Origin: Salipiger aestuarii
GTDB lineage: Bacteria > Pseudomonadota > Alphaproteobacteria > Rhodobacterales > Rhodobacteraceae
Direction of reading: 5' to 3'
DNA: 64,000 bases
NCBI RefSeq assembly: GCF_003259905.1
Contig: NZ_QLMG01000004.1
Location: forward strand, 62,001 to 126,000
The position numbers and the translations under genes are program-made. Every line of letters begins with the position of its first letter. Positions within the stretch are counted from its first letter, which is position 1. The notes under the pieces were generated by a model that made no database searches, was not told where the DNA came from, and saw only the letters and a list, made by a program, of their open reading frames with translations. Shown here piece after piece: positions 1-7,198 of this stretch.

Positions 1-368
1 TCCGAAATGTTTTCCCCCACGAGCCGCCCGGTGTAGCCCACCCGCCGCACCCGGTCGATCGGCGAAGACCCGTCGGACCCGAAATGCCAGGGCCGGTTCT
101 GCACCGACATGTCGCGCGAATGGGTCGCCGCGGCGGCATTCAGCCGCGCGTTCAGCTGCAACGGCGCCACGCCGCGGGCCTGACGCAGCGCGTTCACCGA
201 ATCGAGCATGTTGTATTCGATCTTTGCGGCCTCGGCGGCCGAAATCCGGTAGACTTGGGGAAGCGGTTTGCCGTCGGGACCGAGCCTGGGGGCTTCGGTC
301 GAAGGCGCAGGTGCACAAGCTGCCGCCAGCAGCGCCGCCCCCATCATCACGAACGCGCGTCTATCCAT
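1..368 (-). CDS. CAP-domain (YkwD/SCP-like) lipoprotein, partial
   Basis: The reading frame runs off the left window edge, so only the N-terminal 122 or so residues are seen. It opens with a short charged start (MDRRAF), a hydrophobic stretch and a lipobox-like LAAAC, with Cys18 as the likely lipidated residue, so the product is probably anchored in the cell envelope. From about residue 50 the pattern ALRQARGVAPLQLN...AAATHSRDM followed by GENIS matches the CAP/SCP-like fold (YkwD family), whose helices carry His and Glu near a cleft. The exact activity of bacterial CAP proteins is not settled. Two ATG codons stand in tandem (371 and 368); 368 has the better spacing from an AAGG upstream. It is divergent from the L,D-transpeptidase gene. 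Confidence 0.8.
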   Translation of the reverse strand, partial: MDRRAFVMMGAALLAAACAPAPSTEAPRLGPDGKPLPQVYRISAAEAAKIEYNMLDSVNALRQARGVAPLQLNARLNAAAATHSRDMSVQNRPWHFGSDGSSPIDRVRRVGYTGRLVGENIS

Positions 369-564
369 CATCCTGCCTTGGTTGTTTCGTATGAAAAATT
401 CAGATCTCAACCGGATTAGCGCGTCGAGCGTTGCTAATCAAACGCACATCGACGTGATCGCACCGGGTTTGATTTGCGACTGCGGCATTCAGGCCATATC
501 ATACGCGCTTGTTATTCGTCTGTCCGGCCTCTGGGCCGGACCCAGCTTGGGGGACAGGATCCAC

Positions 565-1155
565 ATGGCAGGCAAAGGTTTTGACCGGCGCGCGTTTCTG
601 GCGGCCGGGGCGGCGATGATCGGCACGCCCGCTCTGGCGCAAAGCGTCAACGGTTCCGGCACCGTCGAATTCGAACGCGACATCTCGGCCATCACGCGGC
701 GCAACATATCGAGCTTCCGGTCGCTCGACTGGCAGCCGTATTTCTCGAACCTCAACAGCGGGGCGATCCTGGTGGATACGCAGTCGCGCGCCCTGCATTA
801 CTGGGAAGAGACCGGCACCTATCATCTGTACCCCTGTTCGGTGCCGCTGACCGAGGATCTGACCCGCCTGGGCCGCACGCGGGTCGTGCTGAAGGATCCG
901 GAACCCGACTGGCGCCCGACCCCGTCGATGAAAGAGCGCAACCCGGAATGGCCCGATTACGTCGGCCCCGGCCCGGACAACCCGCTGGGCACCCGCGCCA
1001 TGCATCTGAGCTGGACGTATTACCGCATTCACGGCACCCACGACACGCGCAAGATCGGGCGCAGATCGTCCAACGGATGCATCGGCCTGTACAACGAGCA
1101 TATCGAGGCGCTGTACAATATGGCCAATGTTGGCACGCAGGTGTTGCTAATTTGA
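565..1155 (+). CDS. L,D-transpeptidase (YkuD domain), Tat-type signal
   Basis: This is a 196-residue exported protein of the YkuD family, which makes 3-3 cross-links in peptidoglycan or attaches proteins to it. The N-terminus (FDRRAFLAAGAA) looks like a twin-arginine signal, with cleavage plausible after PALAQ. The catalytic signature is complete: His156 in the HGT motif and Cys172 in SSNGCI near the C-terminus. The start at 565 follows a purine-rich GGGGGACAGGA; upstream in-frame starts would add about 99 residues with no homology-like character, so I rejected them. The divergent neighbour is another envelope protein, a CAP lipoprotein. No peptidoglycan-binding domain is visible besides the catalytic one. 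Confidence 0.9.
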   Translation: MAGKGFDRRAFLAAGAAMIGTPALAQSVNGSGTVEFERDISAITRRNISSFRSLDWQPYFSNLNSGAILVDTQSRALHYWEETGTYHLYPCSVPLTEDLTRLGRTRVVLKDPEPDWRPTPSMKERNPEWPDYVGPGPDNPLGTRAMHLSWTYYRIHGTHDTRKIGRRSSNGCIGLYNEHIEALYNMANVGTQVLLI

Positions 1156-1248
1156 CGACACCAGGACGGGTCCCCCATGGGCCGAGCGAGTCACATTGCA
1201 ATCGTCAGGATTTGCTGCTTAGACGGAAATACGAGGTAAATCTTGGGT

Positions 1249-1278
1249 GCTTGTCGTGACATTAGAATTTCGACAAGC
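1249..1278 (+). promoter_or_regulatory. 8-bp inverted repeat in the leader of the small exported protein
   Basis: GCTTGTCG (1249-1256) and CGACAAGC (1271-1278) form a perfect inverted repeat around a 14-nt AT-rich spacer. It ends 8 nt before the ribosome-binding GGAG of the next gene. It could be an operator or a 5' UTR hairpin that stabilises the message; the sequence does not decide between them. Confidence 0.4.
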
Positions 1279-1296
1279 GATTATCTGGAGGATATC

Positions 1297-1491
1297 ATGA
1301 AGAAACTCGCTCTCGCTTCCGTGCTCGCCGCAACCGCTTCGACCGCAATGGCCGGTTCGTATGCAAAAGACGACGTGGTGATGGAGCCCGTCGTGGTCGT
1401 GGAAGAAGCACAGCAGTCGTCGTCGTCCGCTGGCATCGTGATCCCGCTGATCCTGCTGGCCGTTGTCGCAGCCGCAGTGTCGGTCGACTGA
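1297..1491 (+). CDS. small exported protein with C-terminal hydrophobic helix
   Basis: A 64-residue protein of unknown function. Residues 1-18 (MKKLALASVLAATASTAMA) form a clear Sec signal with an AMA cleavage site. A short acidic and valine-rich stretch (DDVVMEPVVVVEE) and a serine/glutamine linker follow, then a hydrophobic helix of about 20 residues (IVIPLILLAVVAAA) that ends in SVD. The mature protein would be only about 45 residues, anchored by its C-terminus. The start at 1297 has a well-placed GGAG (1287-1290). A strong terminator follows the stop codon, so this is a single-gene unit. I know no function for it; similar small exported proteins lie beside hemH in related genomes, as far as I recall. 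Confidence 0.75.
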   Translation: MKKLALASVLAATASTAMAGSYAKDDVVMEPVVVVEEAQQSSSSAGIVIPLILLAVVAAAVSVD

Positions 1492-1519
1492 TCACCGGGC
1501 TATCCGGTTTGGAATTTGG

Positions 1520-1550
1520 AAAAGGCGGCGCTCTCGGGCGTCGCCTTTTT
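1520..1550. terminator. bidirectional rho-independent terminator
   Basis: AAAAGGCG(G)CGC and GCG(T)CGCCTTTT pair around a TCTCGG loop, with a T-run on the plus side and an A-run that gives T's on the minus side. It sits between the convergent small exported protein gene and hemH. Confidence 0.8.
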
Positions 1551-1581
1551 CTGTGCCTGATCGCAGTCGGCGGGCGGGTCG

Positions 1582-2634
1582 TCAGACCCAGCCGCCGAGG
1601 TTTTCCGCAATCACCGCCGACAGCGCGTCCACATGCGCCGGATCGTCGTTCAGGCAGGGGATGTAGGTAAAGCTTTCGCCACCCGCATGTTCGAAACTTT
1701 CGCGGATCTCTTCGTTGATCTCTTCCAGCGTTTCGATGCAATCGGCGGAAAAGGCCGGGGCGATGACCGCGATCTTCTTCTTTCCCTGGCGGGCCAGGTC
1801 GGCAACGTGATCTACCGTATAGGGTTTGAGCCATTCTTCGGGGCCGAACACCGACTGGAACGTGGTGGTGATGCGGCTTTCATCCCAGCCCAGCCGCTCG
1901 CGCAGCAGGCGCGTCGTTTTCTGGCATTGGCAATGGTAGGGGTCGCCCTGCATGAGATAGCGTTTGGGCATGCCGTGGTAGCTGACGACCAGCATGTCGG
2001 GGTGTTCCGACAGCGCCGCATAGCCGCGCTCGACCGATTGGGCCAGCGCCTCGATATATCGGGGATGTTCGAAATAGGGGTCCACGACGCGGGCGGTGGG
2101 TTGCCACGTCTGGTCCATCAGCGCCCGAAAGAACTGATCGTTGGCGGTGGCCGACGTGGCGCCCGCATATTGCGGATAAAGCGGGAAAAACAGGATCTTG
2201 CGGCACCCGGCTTTGACCATTGCATCGACCTTGGACCGTGTCGACGGGTTGCCGTAGCGCATGCAGTAATCCACCATCACCCGACCGCCATAAGCATCCT
2301 GCATCCTGCTGGCCAATGCGCTGGTCTGCTGCTTGGTGATCGTCATGAGGGGGCTTTCGTTCAGCGTCTCATTCCAGATCGACTTGTAGTTCGCGCCGGA
2401 ACTGAACGGGCGTTTGGTCAGGATGATGGCCTGCAACAGCGGCTGCCATTTCCATTTCGGATAGTCGATGACGCGGGTGTCCGACAGGAATTCGTTGAGA
2501 TACCGCCGCATCGGCCAGTATGAATAGTGATCCGGCGTGCCAAGATTGGCGAGCAGCACGCCGACTTTTGGCGCCGTCACGACCGGGTGGTCCGAAGAGG
2601 CGTGCGAGGGGCGGCTTGCGGTGTCGTCGAGCAT
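1582..2634 (-). CDS. hemH: ferrochelatase
   Basis: This 350-residue protein inserts Fe2+ into protoporphyrin IX, the last step of protoheme synthesis. It has the family landmarks: the N-terminal GVLLANLGTP (25-34), the metal-binding His220 in VVSYHGMP, and the signature SADCIETLEEI (297-307), whose Glu is catalytic. Length is normal for bacterial HemH. No CPxC or C-terminal Cys-cluster extension is visible. The gene stands 52 nt downstream of the methyltransferase gene on the same strand and converges on the small exported protein gene. Heme demand links it to the cytochrome and hydrogenase genes elsewhere in the window only by function. Confidence 0.95.
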   Translation of the reverse strand: MLDDTASRPSHASSDHPVVTAPKVGVLLANLGTPDHYSYWPMRRYLNEFLSDTRVIDYPKWKWQPLLQAIILTKRPFSSGANYKSIWNETLNESPLMTITKQQTSALASRMQDAYGGRVMVDYCMRYGNPSTRSKVDAMVKAGCRKILFFPLYPQYAGATSATANDQFFRALMDQTWQPTARVVDPYFEHPRYIEALAQSVERGYAALSEHPDMLVVSYHGMPKRYLMQGDPYHCQCQKTTRLLRERLGWDESRITTTFQSVFGPEEWLKPYTVDHVADLARQGKKKIAVIAPAFSADCIETLEEINEEIRESFEHAGGESFTYIPCLNDDPAHVDALSAVIAENLGGWV

Positions 2635-2648
2635 TGTCCTGGCCTTTG

Positions 2649-2665
2649 CTAAGTACTTTGCTTAG
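2649..2665. promoter_or_regulatory. repeat elements just upstream of hemH
   Basis: In the 52-nt gap before hemH, CTAAG and CTTAG flank a 7-nt spacer. On the coding strand the same region holds two direct copies of AGCAAAG, 12 bp apart. This arrangement could bind a regulator; no known iron-box consensus is matched. Confidence 0.3.
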
Positions 2666-2686
2666 GTATCTCGGATCACGATATCA

Positions 2687-3505
2687 TCAATCGTTCAGCC
2701 GCGTTTCCCGCGTATCCAGCGCATCGGCGAGACGTTGTGCCGCAGAGCCGGGGCGCAGCGGCTTTTGCTGGCCGTCATCGGGCGCCCAGCCGGTCAGGGT
2801 GACGATCTCGTAACTGGCGGGGATGCGCGCCCCGTCGCCGTAGCTTTCCCCATAGATCTGGGCTGCGCGCAGCATCACCCCGCGACGCGTCGGGCGTTTC
2901 AGCCGGTCCGTCAGCGCGTTGGTTTCCCCCATCGCGCGCAGGTCGCGCATCAGGTGCAGCGCGCTTTCGTAGCTTGCGGTCAGGGTAAAGCTGTCGGCGA
3001 CGGGCAGCGCCAGCCCGGCGCGCTGGATCAGCCCGCCCAGATCGCGGATTTCGCCCATCGGCAGGATACGGGGGGACAGCCCGCCGGTCACTTCGATTTC
3101 GGCCTGGCCAAGGGCGGCGCGCAGCTCGGCCAGGGTTTGACCGCCAAGGCAGGTCGCAAGACACAGCCCGTCCGGTTTCAGCGCACGGCGGCACTGCACG
3201 AGCTGGCCGACAGGATCGTTCGCCCAGTGCAGCGCCATGGCGTGGATCACCAGATCATGCGCGCCGGGGTCCAGCGCCAGAACATCGTCGTCGGGCACGA
3301 TGGTCAGGCCGGGCAGCAGGCCGGTCCACAGCTGCGGAAACGGCGTCACCACGGCTGGATTTATAAACGTCTTGTTAACCACGCCGAGGCGATCATGCAC
3401 CTCGTCCCGCGCGGATTCGTGCAGGAACAGCGCCGGCGCACCCGCCGCGCGTGTTCGGTGCCGGGCAAGGGCGATACGGTCGATAAGGGGCGAGGCTTCG
3501 GTCAT
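2687..3505 (-). CDS. NDUFAF5/BioC-like SAM-dependent methyltransferase family protein
   Basis: A 272-residue class I methyltransferase-like protein. The opening IDRIALARHRTRAAG and the central block DLVIHAMALHWANDPVGQLVQCRRALKPDG are typical of the alphaproteobacterial family related to mitochondrial NDUFAF5, a complex I assembly factor that in mitochondria hydroxylates an arginine of NDUFS7. The glycine-rich SAM motif is poorly conserved: where a DxGxG would be expected I see only a short sequence before FPQLW. Whether it methylates, hydroxylates or acts structurally is not known. It is divergent from comF with only 14 nt between the starts, and hemH follows it on the same strand. Confidence 0.8.
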   Translation of the reverse strand: MTEASPLIDRIALARHRTRAAGAPALFLHESARDEVHDRLGVVNKTFINPAVVTPFPQLWTGLLPGLTIVPDDDVLALDPGAHDLVIHAMALHWANDPVGQLVQCRRALKPDGLCLATCLGGQTLAELRAALGQAEIEVTGGLSPRILPMGEIRDLGGLIQRAGLALPVADSFTLTASYESALHLMRDLRAMGETNALTDRLKRPTRRGVMLRAAQIYGESYGDGARIPASYEIVTLTGWAPDDGQQKPLRPGSAAQRLADALDTRETRLND

Positions 3506-3519
3506 GAAAGACAGTTAGA

Positions 3520-4248
3520 ATGTTCATGCCCGCGTTGCAAACCGTGCTGAAGATGGTCTACCCGTCGCGCTGCCTGATCTGCGGCGGGCTGGTGGAAACC
3601 GATTTCGGCCTGTGCGGTACCTGCTGGCGCGATACGCCCTTTATCGCGGGGCTGACCTGCGATTGCTGCGGAATCCCGCTGATCGGCGATTCGGACGATG
3701 CGGAATTCTGCGATGACTGCCTTGTGACGCCGCCGCCCTGGATGCAGGGGCGCGCCGGGCTGGTCTATCGAGACAACGGTCGCAAGCTGGTACTGATGCT
3801 GAAACACGGCGACCGGCACGACATCGCGTTGCCGGCGGCCAGCTGGATGGCACGGCAGGCGCGTCCGATGCTGCGCGACAACATGATCGCCGTGCCCATC
3901 CCGCTGCACCTGCGCCGCCATTTCAAACGCCGCTACAACCAGTCGGCGCTGCTGTCGCGCGCGCTGGCGCAGGAACTGGGGATCGACCACGTCCCCAACG
4001 CGCTGGAACGGCTGCGCCACACCGCCTCGCTTGACGGCAAATCGCGCGAAGCGCGCTACCACGCGCTTGCCGACGCCCTGCGCGTGCGTCCCCGCTGTCG
4101 GCACCTGATCGAGGGGCGTCCGGTGCTGATCGTCGATGACGTGCTGACCTCGGGCGCGACGCTTTCGGCGGCAACCGAGGCCTGCCTTGCCGCCGGAGCC
4201 AGCGAAGTTTGTATCAGCGTGCTGGCGCGCGTTGCAAAGGAGCCCTAG
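3520..4248 (+). CDS. comF: ComF family phosphoribosyltransferase-like protein
   Basis: A 242-residue ComF protein. The N-terminal zinc finger region has paired cysteines at 18/21, 32/35 and 47-50, with more around residue 68. The C-terminal half is a phosphoribosyltransferase fold with a PRPP-binding loop VLIVDDVLTSGAT (about 202-214). In competent bacteria ComF helps import single-stranded DNA; in non-competent alphaproteobacteria its substrate is unknown. The start could be ATG 3520 or ATG 3526; neither has a strong Shine-Dalgarno. The gene is followed 36 nt later by grxC on the same strand, a common pairing in Rhodobacteraceae. Confidence 0.9.
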   Translation: MFMPALQTVLKMVYPSRCLICGGLVETDFGLCGTCWRDTPFIAGLTCDCCGIPLIGDSDDAEFCDDCLVTPPPWMQGRAGLVYRDNGRKLVLMLKHGDRHDIALPAASWMARQARPMLRDNMIAVPIPLHLRRHFKRRYNQSALLSRALAQELGIDHVPNALERLRHTASLDGKSREARYHALADALRVRPRCRHLIEGRPVLIVDDVLTSGATLSAATEACLAAGASEVCISVLARVAKEP

Positions 4249-4284
4249 ATCCGCTGAGATAGCCGCAACTGGAAAGGCCCCCCG

Positions 4285-4545
4285 ATGCAAACGATCGACA
4301 TCTACACCACCCCTTATTGCGGCTTTTGCCACGCCGCCAAGCGTCTGCTGACCTCGAAAGGCGCCGAGTTTACCGAAATCGACGTGGCCAGGGACCCCTC
4401 GCGCCGTCCCGAAATGACCCAGCGTGCCAATGGCGGGCGCACGGTGCCGCAGATCTTTGTCGGCAAGACCCATGTCGGTGGCTGCGACGAACTGTATGCG
4501 CTGGAACGCGACGGCAAGCTGGATGCGCTGTTGGCCGGGGGCTGA
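4285..4545 (+). CDS. grxC: glutaredoxin 3
   Basis: An 86-residue glutaredoxin that reduces protein disulfides or glutathione mixed disulfides. The active site is C12-G-F-C15, then HAAKRLL; the cis-proline motif TVPQIF and the GG-C-DEL glutathione-binding end are all present. The CGFC site is unusual for the Grx3 class, which normally has CPYC or CPFC. A Gly after the first Cys recalls the CGFS monothiol class, but the second Cys is kept, so a dithiol mechanism is still possible. Length and fold order are otherwise normal. It follows comF closely and probably shares its transcript. Confidence 0.93.
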   Translation: MQTIDIYTTPYCGFCHAAKRLLTSKGAEFTEIDVARDPSRRPEMTQRANGGRTVPQIFVGKTHVGGCDELYALERDGKLDALLAGG

Positions 4546-4611
4546 CCTTTCCGGTTGACCCGTCAGCGACTTGCAGTCCAGAACGTCCGGACCTCAGGAT
4601 CGGCGACAAAG

Positions 4612-5052
4612 ATGAACAGCACCGAGACCGCGCTTGCCATATCCCTTTTCAGCGAGATCCTGACTGCGGACCAGCTCTTGCGGAACAGGCTGACGCGCGT
4701 GCTGCCCAACAAGATGGAAATCTCGCATTTCTCGGTGCTGAACCATCTGGCGCGCGCACAGTATGAACGCAGCCCCGCGCAGCTTGCGCGCAGCTTTCAC
4801 GTCACGCGCGGTGCGATGACCAACACCATCGCCAAGCTGGAAATGGCCGGTTATGTGCATATTCGCCCCGATTGGGACGATGCGCGGCGCAAGATGGTGT
4901 CGATCAGCACCGCAGGCAGGAATGCCCGCGAGGCGGCGCTGCTGGCCATGGCCCCGGTGATCGCCGATATGGTCGGCGAGCTTGGGGTGACAAAGGTGCG
5001 CGCCGCGCTGCCGGTGCTGCGCGAACTGCGCCTCAAGCTTGAAGCGGACTAA
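4612..5052 (+). CDS. MarR family transcriptional regulator
   Basis: A 146-residue winged-helix regulator. The recognisable part is the wHTH core SPAQLARSFHVTRGAMTNTIAKLEMAGYVHIRPDWDDARRKMVSISTAGR (about 61-110), including the wing motif D-DARRK. These proteins usually act as dimers and repress neighbouring genes until a small ligand binds. No obvious target sits beside it: the downstream neighbour is on the opposite strand and their stop codons overlap by 4 nt. I placed the start at ATG 4612; a TTG at 4555 is in frame but adds residues that do not look family-like. The effector is unknown. Confidence 0.85.
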   Translation: MNSTETALAISLFSEILTADQLLRNRLTRVLPNKMEISHFSVLNHLARAQYERSPAQLARSFHVTRGAMTNTIAKLEMAGYVHIRPDWDDARRKMVSISTAGRNAREAALLAMAPVIADMVGELGVTKVRAALPVLRELRLKLEAD

Positions 5053-5357
5053 AGCGCCTTCAGCGCCCCGGCCATGTTCGAGGCATGGAATTGCGTGATC
5101 TGCACCGCAACAACCCCGGCCTGCACAAAGGGGTCACGCGCGACCAGCGCCTCGATCTCGGCCAGGCTGGCGGCCTGCGCGATGACGATGCCGCCGCGGC
5201 GCGGCTCTTTCGGCCCCGACATCAGGAACACCCCCGTGGCATAGCAGCCGCGGACAAAATCCATATGCGCGGCCATCGCCTTTTGCACCGCGTCAAACGC
5301 CGCCGTGTAGGCGATGTCGATGACAAACAGGCTGTTTCCGGGCGCGATCAGGCTCAT
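5049..5357 (-). CDS. YciI family protein
   Basis: A 102-residue protein with the ferredoxin-like YciI fold: an N-terminal [10 protein letters not shown] strand, then [26 protein letters not shown], and a [16 protein letters not shown] end. In the family a His/Asp pair is thought to be catalytic, but no physiological reaction is firmly established. It overlaps ubiG by 4 nt and so is translationally coupled to it. A second YciI-family protein occurs at 33756-34034 in another operon, and the two are clearly different in sequence. Confidence 0.85.
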   Translation of the reverse strand: MSLIAPGNSLFVIDIAYTAAFDAVQKAMAAHMDFVRGCYATGVFLMSGPKEPRRGGIVIAQAASLAEIEALVARDPFVQAGVVAVQITQFHASNMAGALKAL

Positions 5358-6100
5358 GCTGCGTCCTTTGGCGCCAGTGCGGCGGTCACATAATTCACCG
5401 ACAGGTCACGGTCGGAAATGCGCCAGTCCCACGTCACGGGGTTGAACACATATCCCTTGCGGTCCACCGGGGTCAGCCCCGCCTGGGTCATCAGGCCGAA
5501 CAACTCATCCGGGGTGATGAATTTTGCCCAGTCATGCGTGCCCTTTGGCAGCCAGCGCATCACCCATTCCGCCCCAAGGATGGCCATGGCAAAGCTCTTG
5601 GCGTTGCGGTTGATGGTTGAACACAGATGCAGCCCGCCGGGTTTCAGCAGCGCGCGGCAGGCGGTCAGATACGCCAGCGGATCCGCCACATGTTCGACCA
5701 CCTCCATGTTCAGCACCACGTCGAACCGGTCGCCGGTCGCGGCCAGCGCCTCGGCCGTGGTATGGCGGTAGTCGATGCTCAGCCCCGATTGCTGCGCGTG
5801 CAATTGTGCCACGGGAATGTTGCGCGGCGCCGCATCCACCCCCACGACCGTGGCGCCAAGCCGGGCCATCGGTTCGCACAACAGCCCTCCGCCGCAGCCG
5901 ATGTCGACGATGTGCAGCCCGTCGAACGGGCGATCACCCGACAGGTCGCGCCCGAATTCCCCGGCCACCTGCCGGGTGATGTAGTCCAGCCGCACCGGGT
6001 TCATCATGTGCAGCGGTTTGAATTTTCCGGCTGGATCCCACCATTCGGCGGACATCGCTTCGAACTTGGCAATTTCGGCTGGATCGACGGTGTCGGTCAT
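5354..6100 (-). CDS. ubiG: ubiquinone biosynthesis O-methyltransferase
   Basis: A 248-residue SAM-dependent enzyme that carries out both O-methylations in ubiquinone synthesis. It begins [21 protein letters not shown], the standard UbiG opening, and has the SAM motif IVDIGCGGG (64-72) and a later [15 protein letters not shown] chose ATG 6100, preceded by GGGGGA about 10 nt upstream; ATGs at 6118 and 6124 are in frame, but the protein already looks complete from 6100. It is divergent from the proline iminopeptidase gene, with about 50 nt between starts, and coupled to a YciI gene downstream. Ubiquinone is the expected electron acceptor for the hydrogenase further along. Confidence 0.95.
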   Translation of the reverse strand: MTDTVDPAEIAKFEAMSAEWWDPAGKFKPLHMMNPVRLDYITRQVAGEFGRDLSGDRPFDGLHIVDIGCGGGLLCEPMARLGATVVGVDAAPRNIPVAQLHAQQSGLSIDYRHTTAEALAATGDRFDVVLNMEVVEHVADPLAYLTACRALLKPGGLHLCSTINRNAKSFAMAILGAEWVMRWLPKGTHDWAKFITPDELFGLMTQAGLTPVDRKGYVFNPVTWDWRISDRDLSVNYVTAALAPKDAA

Positions 6101-6153
6101 ATCTTGAATTTCCCCCATGGTCATTCGGGCCTGCCTGCCAATATAGTCCGTAT

Positions 6154-7152
6154 ATGGACAGATACTCGGGCCAAAAGAGCGCAGTGCAATACCTCTATCC
6201 GCCGATCGACCCATTCGACCAACGCATGATCGACATGGGCGATGGGCACAAGATTTATGTCGAACAATGTGGCAACCCCCGGGGCGTGCCGGTCATCGTG
6301 CTGCACGGGGGGCCCGGTGGCGGCTGTTCGCCTGCGATGCGGCGATATTTCGACCCCGAGGTGTATCGCACGGTGCTGTTCGATCAGCGCGGCTGCGGGC
6401 GCTCGCAACCGCACGCGTCGGTGACCGACAACACCACATGGCACCTTGTGCGCGACATCGAAACCATCCGCGAAACGCTGGGCATCGACGATTTCATCGT
6501 GTTTGGGGGCAGCTGGGGCGCCACGCTGTCGCTGGTCTATGGCATCAGCCATCCCGAACGGACGCGCCGCCTTGTGTTGCGCGGGGTGTTCATGATGACC
6601 CAGGCCGAGCTTGACTGGTTCTACGGTGGCGGCGCGGGGCAGTTCTGGCCCGAGCCCTGGGCGCGGTTTCGCGATCTTATCCCCGAGGCCGAGCAAGGCG
6701 ATTTGATCGCCGCCTACCAAAAGAGGCTGTTTTCGGGGAACCTGTCGGAAGAGATACGATTCGCGCGGGCCTGGTCGTCCTGGGAAAACGCCCTGGCCTC
6801 GGTTTATTCGAATGGCAATGGCGGCGAGGCGCCCGGAGATTATGCCCGCGCCTTTGCCCGGCTGGAAAACCATTACTTCGTCAATGCGGGCTTTCTGACC
6901 GAGGATGGCTGGATTCTGAACAACGTGGACCGGCTGGCGGGGATTCCCGGTGTGATCGTGCAGGGGCGCTATGACATGATCTGTCCGCCACGGTGCGCGT
7001 GGGAACTGGCGCAGGCGTGGTCCGACTGCGATCTGCGGATGATTCGCAACGCCGGGCATGCGTTGTCGGAACCGGGGATCAGCGCGGAACTGGTGCGGGT
7101 GATGGACAAGATCGCGGACGAAGAAGGGGTGCGGGGCACATGGGCCCGGTAA
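6154..7152 (+). CDS. pip: proline iminopeptidase
   Basis: A 332-residue alpha/beta-hydrolase of peptidase family S33 that removes N-terminal proline from peptides. The oxyanion-hole motif HGGPGGG is at 51-57, the nucleophile Ser120 lies in GGSWGATLS, and the Asp of GRYDMICPP and the His of [10 protein letters not shown] complete the triad. No signal peptide is seen, so it is cytoplasmic. Length and motif order are those of the family. It is divergent from ubiG, and the peptide-binding protein gene follows 46 nt later, which may point to a shared role in peptide use. Confidence 0.95.
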   Translation: MDRYSGQKSAVQYLYPPIDPFDQRMIDMGDGHKIYVEQCGNPRGVPVIVLHGGPGGGCSPAMRRYFDPEVYRTVLFDQRGCGRSQPHASVTDNTTWHLVRDIETIRETLGIDDFIVFGGSWGATLSLVYGISHPERTRRLVLRGVFMMTQAELDWFYGGGAGQFWPEPWARFRDLIPEAEQGDLIAAYQKRLFSGNLSEEIRFARAWSSWENALASVYSNGNGGEAPGDYARAFARLENHYFVNAGFLTEDGWILNNVDRLAGIPGVIVQGRYDMICPPRCAWELAQAWSDCDLRMIRNAGHALSEPGISAELVRVMDKIADEEGVRGTWAR

Positions 7153-7198
7153 TCCAGCCGCAGACAGCAAGGATCTTTCCGCCGCGACGGGTGTCGCG

